Shown here piece by piece: positions 1-5,456 of a DNA stretch of 5,457 bases (position 1 is its first letter; each line of letters starts with the position of its first letter). Source of the stretch: an uncultured Treponema sp. (GTDB lineage Bacteria; Spirochaetota; Spirochaetia; Treponematales; Treponemataceae); contig CAMAFU010000137.1 of assembly GCA_945833725.1 (NCBI GenBank), positions 1-5,457 on the forward strand. Reading direction: 5' to 3'. Both the position numbers and the translations under genes were made by a program. The notes under the pieces are model-generated. The model saw only the letters and a list, made by a program, of their open reading frames with translations. It made no database searches and had not been told where the DNA came from.

Positions 1-87
1 CGAAATAATTTCGTATAAAGTCATTCCGCAAAGCCTCCCTAAGTCAAATTCCAGCATAAACTGGTTGAGTTTGGGAGCCGCCGCCAT
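1..87 (-). CDS. N-terminal 29 codons of an unknown protein, cut by the left edge
   Basis: An open frame begins with ATG at 87 and runs off the left edge. It encodes MAAAPKLNQFMLEF, then DLGRLCGMTLYEIIS. A GGAA Shine-Dalgarno-like stretch lies about 12 nt upstream of the ATG. An in-frame GTG at 99 would add VPDS, but it nearly overlaps that ribosome site, so ATG is preferred. An extended -10 promoter-like sequence lies just upstream at 111-119. I do not recognise the family, and 29 residues are too few to assign a function. The gene lies downstream of the broken reverse transcriptase on the same strand and probably has its own promoter. Confidence 0.5.
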   Translation of the reverse strand, partial: MAAAPKLNQFMLEFDLGRLCGMTLYEIIS

Positions 88-110
88 AGAATCAGGCACT
101 TCCAAAAATC

Positions 111-139
111 AGTATAGCATAATTGTTTAAATTTGTATA
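111..139 (-). promoter_or_regulatory. putative sigma-70-type extended -10 promoter for the left-edge gene
   Basis: On the minus strand TGCTATACT (119-111) matches an extended -10 (TGnTATAAT) at all but one position. A weak -35 candidate, TATACA (139-134), sits 17 bp upstream. Transcription would begin near 104, leaving a short leader with the GGAA ribosome site before the ATG at 87. This is read from consensus only; the -35 is poor and the DNA is AT-rich, so a chance match is possible. Confidence 0.35.
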
Positions 140-158
140 GTTCAATGTATAGAAATTT
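112..158. repeat. three GTATAG hexamers with AAATTT flanks, operator-like
   Basis: GTATAG occurs at 112-117, 135-140 and 147-152 on the plus strand. The last two are separated by TTCAAT and flanked on both sides by the palindrome AAATTT (129-134 and 153-158), forming a tidy 30-bp block. The hexamers overlap both the -10 and -35 candidates of the promoter, as a repressor array might. In AT-rich DNA such short words can recur by chance, so function is inference. Confidence 0.3.
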
Positions 159-175
159 TAATGCCTGTAGTTTTT

Positions 176-664
176 TTATGTAAAAAGGCAAAAAATCTGT
201 AAAAATTGTGTAAGTGGGAGTAAATTATTCCAGTGCGGAAAAGCAGCTGACAGAGTGGGTGATTGAGTAGGAAGAAGGAAATTTTCCCCGGTAAAAAGAG
301 CCGCATACCGGCAGGAAAACTGCGCCGGGGTGATTTTATTTTCAGAAAGGAGATTCATCAATTGCTTTTCTTTTTTGTGCTTTCTCCTTCTGTTTTTGCC
401 CAAAAGGCTTATTCCTGCAGGGGTTATCAAATGCCCCAGAAACGGAATTCCTGTTTTGCACAGATTTATTACAGGGGGCTTAAACTCTAAGAAAAAATTG
501 TTCTCTGTAAAAGATTTCAGGCTTCTATAAAAGAAATTTACTTCAGCCCTTGAATCTGCAAAAATCAGGATGTCGTCCATATACCTTACATATCCGGCCG
601 ATTTTAGTTTTTCTACAGCAAAATGGTCTGTTTCGGACAGATAAAGGTTTGCAAAAAACTGGCT
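176..664 (-). pseudogene. C-terminal half of a broken DGR reverse transcriptase
   Basis: The frame from about 664 to the stop at 176-178 encodes the rear part of a retroelement reverse transcriptase. It opens with SQFFANLYLSETDHF, the usual sequence after the 'G.PIGNLTSQ' motif. About 17 residues later comes YVRYMDDILIFADS, the catalytic YxDD box of motif 5. GIPFLGHLITPAG and a basic RRRKHKKEK stretch follow, matching the late palm and thumb region of DGR enzymes. No start codon fits this frame before the ATG inside YMDD itself (580), and the early RT motifs with the first catalytic aspartate are absent. The enzyme's N-terminus lies immediately upstream in another frame (613-1254), so an internal deletion with frameshift destroyed the gene. 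The last ~25 residues are not recognisable. In a working DGR this protein copies the template repeat into cDNA with adenine-specific errors. Confidence 0.85.
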
Positions 665-1254
665 TGCAATTTTTTGTCCGGGTTAAAGTCAAAAATAACG
701 GCTTCCGGGGAAAAACGCTTTCCTTTCAAAGCCTTTAAATATGCTACCCTAAGATTGTTGTAATCTGTAATCCTGCTGAATAAATTTCCTGCAGAAAGCA
801 GGGCAGATTCTATGGCTTTTAAGAAAACTTCTCCCCACTGCTTATATTTACTTTCGTTGATTCCCTTTATTTTCAGGAAATCTTCTTTTGTTTTTGGAAG
901 ATTCTGCGACATAAGGGCAAGCTGCTCGTTGCTCAGTATGCCGTAAAGAGGAATTTTTGTCTTATCAGAAATTTCTTTGCGCCTTTTTCGGAGCCAATCG
1001 TAGACGGCGAATTGACTTGGAGTAAGGACATCCCGCCAGTCAATTTTTGAACTCATAGTATAGCCAGCCTTTGAACCGTCAATATCGGAATACTCCACAA
1101 GAAAAACCCAGCCCGTACCCCGTTCACCGTCAATCAAACGCTTTTCCACATTAATTATGCGGTGAGACTTTAAGAAATTGTTAAGTTCAGCATGGCTGGA
1201 AGGCTCGCTGAAGGGACTGACAAAGAATGTCATGAATTGGGTTTGCAGTGGCAT
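613..1254 (-). CDS. HRDC-domain DGR accessory protein fused to a truncated reverse transcriptase N-terminus
   Basis: The 213-residue frame has three parts. Residues ~8-65 (MTFFVSPFSEPSSHAELNNF onward, with FLKSHRIINVEKR) resemble the N-terminal module of HRDC-type DGR accessory proteins. Residues ~80-147 form an HRDC helical domain (LTPSQFAVYDWLRKRRKEIS, later ILSNEQLALMSQNLPKTKED). Residues ~157-195 are the beginning of a DGR reverse transcriptase (NLFSRITDYNNLRVAYLKAL, KGKRFSPEAVIFDFNPDKKL). There is no stop or plausible start between HRDC and the RT part, so the ancestral gene was probably an HRDC-RT fusion. From about 664 the frame runs out of register with the rest of the RT and stops at 613, leaving a short nonsense tail (FICPKQTILL). 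HRDC domains usually bind nucleic acid; a surviving HRDC protein without RT activity is possible. The start is uncertain: ATG 1254 or ATG 1233 (residue 8, which better fits the family); neither has a clear ribosome site. It follows the DUF2971 stop by 6 nt, suggesting cotranscription. Confidence 0.8.
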   Translation of the reverse strand: MPLQTQFMTFFVSPFSEPSSHAELNNFLKSHRIINVEKRLIDGERGTGWVFLVEYSDIDGSKAGYTMSSKIDWRDVLTPSQFAVYDWLRKRRKEISDKTKIPLYGILSNEQLALMSQNLPKTKEDFLKIKGINESKYKQWGEVFLKAIESALLSAGNLFSRITDYNNLRVAYLKALKGKRFSPEAVIFDFNPDKKLQASFLQTFICPKQTILL

Positions 1255-1260
1255 GGGAAA

Positions 1261-2187
1261 TTACCAGTTTCTGTATGGATTTTTTGTTTCAACCAGAAGG
1301 TTATTTTTTAGACCATGTTTTGTTAAAAAATACGAAGTAGACTCTTTTACAGATTCCATATCTGGACAGGCTCCTATAATCACTTCTTTAACTGATTTTT
1401 TCTGTATTTTGAATTCATAATACGGAATAATCAAAGATTTTCCCATTCTAAAATTTATGAAATCCTTTTTTTGTTTTGACGGTGTATTTTTGAAATTGTT
1501 ACAAACTGCTTCGTCTTTAGAAGTTTGTAAATCTTCGTACACAATTATTAATCTCCACTCTTCCTCATCTTTTGACATTTCATGCTTTATTAAAGGTGAG
1601 TAATATATAAGGCGCCTGGCAATTTCCTTTCCAAGGTTTTCATAATCATCATTACCAATTTTTTTCTTAGAATCATTGACAACTTCTTTTATTAAACTAT
1701 CCTGTTCATTTTTCTCATAAATGCAGGGCAATAAAAAAACAAAGGGATTTTCGGTACTTGAACTATCAGGTTTATTCAAACGCTCTATTATTTTTTCAAC
1801 ATTAGTACAAAAACCTCCATTTTCCTTTAACTTTTCATAATCAAACCCTATACAATAGGCTGGAATTTTATCTGCATACCCACGCCATTGATTTAAATTA
1901 TCTTTTTTTTCGCTAAAGGAGACAACAAAAATACTTTTTTCTGAAGTTTCTTTATGAAATTCTGTTTTTACAGATTCCATAATTTTAGATACATTTTCTT
2001 TTGATTCAGTCAAACATTTTTCAAGGCAATCCAACGAATAGATTTCTTCTTTTAAATCATTCATAAATCTTATATGAGATGCCCAAAATTGCTCTTTCCC
2101 TATAATTCCTAAAAGCCCCTGTCCATCCGTATAATGATATAAAGTTTCAGGCATAGTACCATTCAATATTCTTTTAAAATAATCCAT
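1261..2187 (-). CDS. DUF2971 family protein
   Basis: This 308-residue protein carries the DUF2971 signature in order: LYHYT (residues 16-20), WASHIRFMND (35-44), VVSFSEKKDNLNQWRGYA (88-105), CIGFDYEKL (112-120) and IKHEMSKDEEEWRLI (200-214). Length is normal for the family, and no signal peptide or membrane segment is visible, so it should be cytoplasmic. The biochemical role of DUF2971 is not established to my knowledge; members often sit in accessory and defence-rich regions. The Y-H-Y-T opening recalls ADP-ribosyltransferase-like folds, but that is speculation. The ATG at 2187 has a good GGAG site 5 nt upstream. The gene starts 116 nt after the FGE gene, just beyond the GC-rich repeat, and ends 6 nt before the HRDC-RT gene. 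Its AT-rich composition contrasts with the VR and repeat DNA, so it may be cargo inserted between target gene and retroelement. Confidence 0.85.
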   Translation of the reverse strand: MDYFKRILNGTMPETLYHYTDGQGLLGIIGKEQFWASHIRFMNDLKEEIYSLDCLEKCLTESKENVSKIMESVKTEFHKETSEKSIFVVSFSEKKDNLNQWRGYADKIPAYCIGFDYEKLKENGGFCTNVEKIIERLNKPDSSSTENPFVFLLPCIYEKNEQDSLIKEVVNDSKKKIGNDDYENLGKEIARRLIYYSPLIKHEMSKDEEEWRLIIVYEDLQTSKDEAVCNNFKNTPSKQKKDFINFRMGKSLIIPYYEFKIQKKSVKEVIIGACPDMESVKESTSYFLTKHGLKNNLLVETKNPYRNW

Positions 2188-2192
2188 ATTTT

Positions 2193-2196
2193 CTCC
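2193..2196 (-). promoter_or_regulatory. Shine-Dalgarno GGAG for the DUF2971 gene
   Basis: GGAG lies 5 nt before the ATG at 2187 (TTGGAGAAAATATG) and fixes that start. The same TGGAG core precedes the other two main starts in this window. Confidence 0.75.
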
Positions 2197-2214
2197 AACT
2201 TATTTTTACCCCAC

Positions 2215-2308
2215 CCCCTGCTCGCCCTGCAGCCGTTTCGTGGCTGCTACAGTCGGCTTGCCGCCTCCTTTCGCCGCCACTACACTGCCGCAGGCTCGCC
2301 AGCCTACT
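2215..2308 (-). repeat. GC-rich ~94-bp downstream repeat, copy A
   Basis: This segment matches 5365-5457 almost exactly: by eye one single-base indel (near 2225) and one substitution (C at 2275 against T at 5423). It begins at the end of the FGE coding sequence, including the stop codon, and runs to just before the DUF2971 leader. It is strongly GC-rich against AT-rich surroundings. On the minus strand it contains a hairpin over the stop codon and a second perfect 6-bp stem, GCAGCC/GGCTGC, around the loop ACGAAAC (about 2229-2247). It has no T-tract, so it is not a classical terminator. Its position directly after the VR suggests a DGR target-recognition element, though a REP-like dispersed element is possible. 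Confidence 0.85.
2290..2307 (-). other. hairpin overlapping the FGE stop codon, DGR cruciform-like (copy A)
   Basis: On the minus strand GTAGGCT-GGCG-AGCCTGC folds into a 7-bp stem (one T-G pair) with a 4-nt loop. DGR target sites such as that of Bordetella phage BPP-1 carry a GC-rich hairpin of about 8 bp with a 4-nt loop just downstream of the VR, needed for efficient retargeting. Position, stem length and loop size agree here; the GGCG loop is not the typical G-purine-N-A sequence. The function is inferred by analogy. Confidence 0.55.
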
Positions 2309-4013
2309 TTATGGTGCGGGCAAGGCGGAAACCGTAGCTGTGGCAGCTGTAGGCGCTGTCGTAGCTCCGGTAATCAACCTTGCAGTAGTCGCTGTCGAGG
2401 TACCAGCCGCCGCCGCGTTCACAGCGGCCGTCGTTGTAGTTCTCAGAAATATACTCCCAAACATTGCCACTCATGTCGTAAAGCCCGTAGCCGTTCGGCT
2501 TTTTCTGCGCTACAGGATGCGTCATATATCCGCTGTTTTCATAGTACCAGCCAACCTCACCCAGATTATTGCTGCCTGCATACTCATAATTCTGTCCGCC
2601 CCTTGCCGCATATTCCCATTCCTCTTCTGTGGGCAGCCTGTAGCCGTTGGCATCGATATTCTGGGTAATTTTTCCTTTTATTTCTTCCCATTCGGGTGGC
2701 GTGTAACCCCACTTCGTTACGTCTGTACTTCCGTTTACGGAGTATACAGGCTCCAATCCGCCCTTCTGGCTCAACTTGTTGCAGAAATATATTGCATCGT
2801 ACCAGCTGACATACTCTACAGGGTAGCTGTCCGTATTCTCCGGAAGTTTTGACTTTTCCTCCTCATTAAGTTTCTTATTGTCTTTCCTGAACCAGCTGGG
2901 GTTTTCGCCCATTATGGACTTGTACAAGCCCTGTGTTACTTCGGTGTTCATCATCTCGTAGTTTTTGCCGGGGATTTTTACCATAATTTTCTCTTCTGCT
3001 TTAGCCTTGGCTTTTGCTTCTGCCTCCGCTCTGGCTTCTTCCTCCGCTTTAATTTCCGCATAATAAATGGTGCGAACCAATCGGAAACCATCATCGTTGA
3101 GACGGTAGTTGGCGTAGTAGTCGTACCGGCTATAAACCCAACAACTGGTTTCGGATCCGTCCCAGCTGCCGCCGCGTGAACAACCGATGCTGCTTGCGGA
3201 ATTCCAGCACCACTCCCAAACATTGCCGCTCATGTCGTAAAGCCCATAGCCGTTCGGCTTTTTCTGCGCCACAGGATGCGTCATATCTCCGCTGTTACCA
3301 CCGTACCACCCACCGTACCAGCCTACCTCATTCAAATTGTCGCTGCCTGCATATTTATAATATTGTCCGCCATTTGCTGAATATACCCATTCCTCTTCTG
3401 TAGGCAGCCTGTACCCACTGGCATCAATATTCTGGGTAATTTTTCCTTTTATTTCTTCCTTTTTGTGTGGCGTGTAGCCCCACCTTGTTACATCTTTGAT
3501 TCCGTCTACGGAATATACAGGTTCCAATCCTAACGCCTGACTCAACTTGTTGCAGAAATAGATTGCATCGTAACAGCTGACTTGCTCTACAGGGTAGCTG
3601 TCCGTGTTCTCCGGAACTTTTGACTTTTCCTTCTCTGTAAGTCTCTTATTATCTTTTCTGAACCAGCTGGGATTTTCGCCCATTACAAACTTATACAAGC
3701 CCTGTGTTACTTCCGTGGTCATCATTTTATAGTTTTTGCCGGGGATTTTTACCATAATTTTCTCAATTTCCGGTTTAATTTTGGCTATGGCTTCCGCTTC
3801 CGCCCTGGCTTTTGCTTCTGCCTTCGCTCTGGCTTCCGCAACCGCTTTGGCTTTTGCTTCTGCCTTCGCTCTGGCTTCTGCTTCCGCTTTTATTTCCGCA
3901 TAATAAATGGTATATTTATCCAGCAGATCTTCATATTCACCTGAATAAACTCCGGCAAGACTTACCAAGGCAAAAACAACGGGCAGTATTTTTTTTAGTT
4001 GTATTTGTTTCAT
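2304..4013 (-). CDS. Secreted DGR variable protein with two tandem FGE-sulfatase (C-type-lectin-fold) domains
   Basis: The 569-residue protein starts with a signal peptide (KQIQLKK, then a hydrophobic ILPVVFALVSLAGVYS; cleavage near residues 20-24; no lipobox cysteine), so it is exported. An Ala/Glu/Lys/Arg-rich helical stretch (residues ~39-85) leads to FGE domain 1 (86-314); a shorter similar linker (319-342) leads to domain 2 (343-568). Both domains show KIMVKIPGKNY, TEVTQGLYK, MGENPSWFRKDN, YRLPTEEEW, NGYGLYDMSGNVWE and a final GFRL.RTI. This is the formylglycine-generating-enzyme fold used by DGR variable proteins such as Treponema denticola TvpA, where the C-terminal residues form a diversified ligand-binding surface. 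The two domains differ most in the last ~50 residues, as expected for VRs. True FGE catalysis is unlikely. The ATG at 4013 has GGAG 8 nt upstream, 14 nt after the SIR2-like stop, so the two genes probably form an operon. The TAG stop lies inside a GC-rich repeat. Confidence 0.93.
   Translation of the reverse strand: MKQIQLKKILPVVFALVSLAGVYSGEYEDLLDKYTIYYAEIKAEAEARAKAEAKAKAVAEARAKAEAKARAEAEAIAKIKPEIEKIMVKIPGKNYKMMTTEVTQGLYKFVMGENPSWFRKDNKRLTEKEKSKVPENTDSYPVEQVSCYDAIYFCNKLSQALGLEPVYSVDGIKDVTRWGYTPHKKEEIKGKITQNIDASGYRLPTEEEWVYSANGGQYYKYAGSDNLNEVGWYGGWYGGNSGDMTHPVAQKKPNGYGLYDMSGNVWEWCWNSASSIGCSRGGSWDGSETSCWVYSRYDYYANYRLNDDGFRLVRTIYYAEIKAEEEARAEAEAKAKAKAEEKIMVKIPGKNYEMMNTEVTQGLYKSIMGENPSWFRKDNKKLNEEEKSKLPENTDSYPVEYVSWYDAIYFCNKLSQKGGLEPVYSVNGSTDVTKWGYTPPEWEEIKGKITQNIDANGYRLPTEEEWEYAARGGQNYEYAGSNNLGEVGWYYENSGYMTHPVAQKKPNGYGLYDMSGNVWEYISENYNDGRCERGGGWYLDSDYCKVDYRSYDSAYSCHSYGFRLARTIK
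2307..2402 (-). other. DGR variable region with IMH-like end (domain 2)
   Basis: Codons 538-560 (2402-2334) lie between the conserved RGGGW and GFRL. By my count 19 of 23 end in C, mostly TAC, AGC and GAC. This is the residue left when AAC codons in a template repeat are copied with random substitution at adenines. Compared with domain 1, the shared codons GTT, CGG and GCC contain no adenine, fitting the same mechanism. After the variable codons comes a GC-rich constant segment, GGTTTCCGCCTTGCCCGC (2333-2316), in the place of an IMH, and then the hairpin. The start of the VR cannot be fixed without a template repeat, which I do not see in the window. Confidence 0.75.
2310..3071 (-). repeat. 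tandem duplication unit 2 (linker plus FGE domain 2)
   Basis: Residues 315-568 begin TIYYAEIKAE, continue through a short Ala/Glu/Lys linker, and end at GFRLARTI. They repeat the layout of residues 35-314. DNA identity is high through the scaffold (for example around MSGNVWE) and falls off in the variable codons. This unit is shorter because its linker is shorter. Confidence 0.85.
3072..3911 (-). repeat. tandem duplication unit 1 (linker plus FGE domain 1)
   Basis: Residues 35-314 start with TIYYAEIKAE and end GFRLVR, where the next TIYYAEIKAE begins. The shared minus-strand DNA ACCATTTATTATGCGGAAAT-like boundary (near 3050-3070, and in related form near 3890-3910) suggests unequal recombination duplicated a whole linker-plus-domain module. 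Only the second unit abuts the IMH-like segment and hairpin. Confidence 0.85.
3090..3161 (-). other. former or drifting variable region (domain 1)
   Basis: Codons 285-308 between RGGSW and GFRL correspond to the VR of domain 2. They keep the frame of constant residues (C.V..R....A), with GTT, CGG and GCC codons identical to domain 2. By my count 13 of 24 codons end in C, a weaker bias. The following GGTTTCCGATTGGTTCGC has lost the GC-rich form found after domain 2, and no stop-codon hairpin follows. It therefore looks like an older VR copied by domain duplication and no longer served by the DGR. Confidence 0.55.
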
Positions 4014-4021
4014 TTTGACAT

Positions 4022-4025
4022 CTCC
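4022..4025 (-). promoter_or_regulatory. Shine-Dalgarno GGAG for the FGE gene
   Basis: GGAG lies 8 nt before the ATG at 4013, in the 14-nt gap after the SIR2-like stop codon. It supports this start and translation as the second gene of an operon. The longer word TGGAGATGT also occurs before the SIR2-like start. Confidence 0.75.
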
Positions 4026-4027
4026 AT

Positions 4028-5281
4028 CTATAGTGTCTTCATCAATTCGGTTAATACCTTTTCAAAAGTATTGTTATCTTTTTGAGAGTCGCTTATATTC
4101 TTTATTTCAATTCTAGAATCGAAGGGATTTGACTTCGTTTCTTTTGAATCAGGTGCCTTATAGTTAAACAAAACAACCCTCTTTCCATTGTTCAGCCGAT
4201 CATGTATAAAATTTTGTATATGCTCATCATCGCTGTTAATGGAGTAACCTAATATGCAAAGTAAATCGCTATCTTTAAATTCACTAATTGCTGAACAATA
4301 CTGCTCCATTTGCCATATGCAGACAATCGGCTTTATGCCACTTGGAATAAAAATAAACGGAAATATTTCTGACTTACCAGTAAATTTCGAGAGTTCTCCT
4401 ACTCTTTTTTTGTTAGTTTCTTCAAAAAGGTCAATTCTGCCATGCAGATAAGAAACTTTAAATTCTGTTAGCGTTTCGGCAAAATTTGTATAGTTTGTAG
4501 TTATGATGACAGGCTCTTCAAACTCATCTTGATTGGAAGAATAGAGTTTTTTTATAACATTGTAATATAAATTTGGATCATCTTTTTTATCAGCACATAT
4601 TTTTTTCTGCCAGCTTTTTATATCTTCTGCAAATTTTATTCGAAAATCCGAAGTATTAAGGTTTTCGTTGATGTCCAAATATTCCGTTTTAAAATTCTTG
4701 TTTTCAGCTAATTCATATATTTTTTTTATAATGCTGTAATAGGCTGAAAAATACAGTTTTTTGACTTTTGTTACTTCTGTTTCATATTCATTAGGAAATC
4801 TGAGATAATTAAACAGTTCATCGGAAAATGAACAGATTGTCAAATTCTCAAAAAAAGCATTTTTTTCCTCGTCTGAAACTGAAATAGAATTTTTTACGCC
4901 TGAAGCAGCACCTATCAAGGTTTTATAAAGCTCTTTAAATTTCTTTTTTATTTCTTCTCTTTTGGGGTCTTCAGTTTCTATTTTGCCCTCCCGATATTTT
5001 ATATAATCTTCAATAATTTTCTTGTTACTTTCAGAAAACACACTTAGTATGTCTTTATGTTCCTTATAAGTCTGGTACAAAATGTTTTGGCACCGGGCAT
5101 CGATAATGGCACTGTTTTGCATTTTAACATTCGAATTATTTATCTTTTTATACAGACTGTTCATTTCTTTTGACAAAACAATATCTTTTTTAAAATTTGC
5201 ACCGCTTGGCAAACCAATCTGACCGTTTCCTTCACAACCGGCCCCAAAAAGAAAGCATATTTTTTTCTTCCTTTCGTTCAT
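4028..5281 (-). CDS. SIR2-like (NAD-binding fold) protein
   Basis: This 417-residue protein has SIR2-family landmarks. An N-terminal nucleotide loop FLFGAGCEG (residues 10-18) is followed by IGLPSGANF (22-30). In the C-terminal part are TTNYTNFAE (261-269, with the conserved Asn), YLHGRID (278-284, with the catalytic-type His), IPSGIKPIV (312-320) and LGYSINSDDEHI (344-355). Residues ~40-250 form a long Lys/Glu-rich insertion between the two halves of the fold, as in SIR2 proteins of phage-defence systems rather than classical deacetylases; I see no Zn-binding cysteine set. Defence SIR2 proteins commonly degrade NAD+ on phage infection; that activity here is inference. No signal peptide is seen, so it should be cytoplasmic. 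ATG at 5281 has GGAG 11 nt upstream, a slightly long spacing. It is the first gene of the SIR2-FGE operon, immediately downstream of repeat copy B. No convincing promoter was found in 5282-5364. Confidence 0.82.
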   Translation of the reverse strand: MNERKKKICFLFGAGCEGNGQIGLPSGANFKKDIVLSKEMNSLYKKINNSNVKMQNSAIIDARCQNILYQTYKEHKDILSVFSESNKKIIEDYIKYREGKIETEDPKREEIKKKFKELYKTLIGAASGVKNSISVSDEEKNAFFENLTICSFSDELFNYLRFPNEYETEVTKVKKLYFSAYYSIIKKIYELAENKNFKTEYLDINENLNTSDFRIKFAEDIKSWQKKICADKKDDPNLYYNVIKKLYSSNQDEFEEPVIITTNYTNFAETLTEFKVSYLHGRIDLFEETNKKRVGELSKFTGKSEIFPFIFIPSGIKPIVCIWQMEQYCSAISEFKDSDLLCILGYSINSDDEHIQNFIHDRLNNGKRVVLFNYKAPDSKETKSNPFDSRIEIKNISDSQKDNNTFEKVLTELMKTL

Positions 5282-5292
5282 AATAAGTACAT

Positions 5293-5296
5293 CTCC
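5293..5296 (-). promoter_or_regulatory. Shine-Dalgarno GGAG for the SIR2-like gene
   Basis: GGAG lies 11 nt before the ATG at 5281. An ATG directly after GGAG is out of frame and quickly stopped, so 5281 is the better start. Confidence 0.55.
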
Positions 5297-5438
5297 AAAA
5301 ATATCTGTAGGGTTTTTAATCTATTTTTTAACTCGAAATTGAGCCTAAAAGTTTTTCTATTCTGCCCCTGCTCGCCTGCAGCCGTTTCGTGGCTGCTACA
5401 GTCGGCTTGCCGCCTCCTTTCGCTGCCACTACACTGCC

Positions 5439-5456
5439 GCAGGCTCGCCAGCCTAC
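5439..5456 (-). other. hairpin in repeat copy B
   Basis: Exactly the same GTAGGCT-GGCG-AGCCTGC hairpin as at 2290-2307, conserved in the second copy and placed over the presumed stop codon of the neighbouring gene. Confidence 0.5.

Noticed and set aside
263..530. Plus-strand open frames of 75 and 66 codons over the RT remnant
   Set aside because: They are antisense to recognisable reverse transcriptase sequence and show no motifs or ribosome sites.
2215..2308. Integron attC site (Treponema denticola has a cassette array)
   Set aside because: No GTTRRRY core or matching inverse core was found, and the element is not an overall imperfect palindrome. Its link to the VR end fits a DGR element better.
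2215..2308. Rho-independent terminator after the FGE gene
   Set aside because: There are GC-rich stems, but neither is followed by a T-tract on the transcribed strand.
2240..2852. Long plus-strand open frames (142 and 170 codons) opposite the FGE gene
   Set aside because: They lie antisense to a well-supported gene, have skewed Cys/Ser/Arg- or Ala/Val-rich composition, no ribosome sites and no recognisable motifs. They are shadows of the GC-richer coding DNA.
2978..3223. Minus-strand 81-codon open frame in another frame of the FGE gene
   Set aside because: It lies wholly within FGE domain 1, and its Lys/Arg-rich end is the linker read out of frame.
2304..4013. Active sulfatase-modifying enzyme
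   Set aside because: The region that would carry the catalytic cysteines is the most divergent part between the two domains, and the setting is that of DGR binding proteins. Only the fold is supported.
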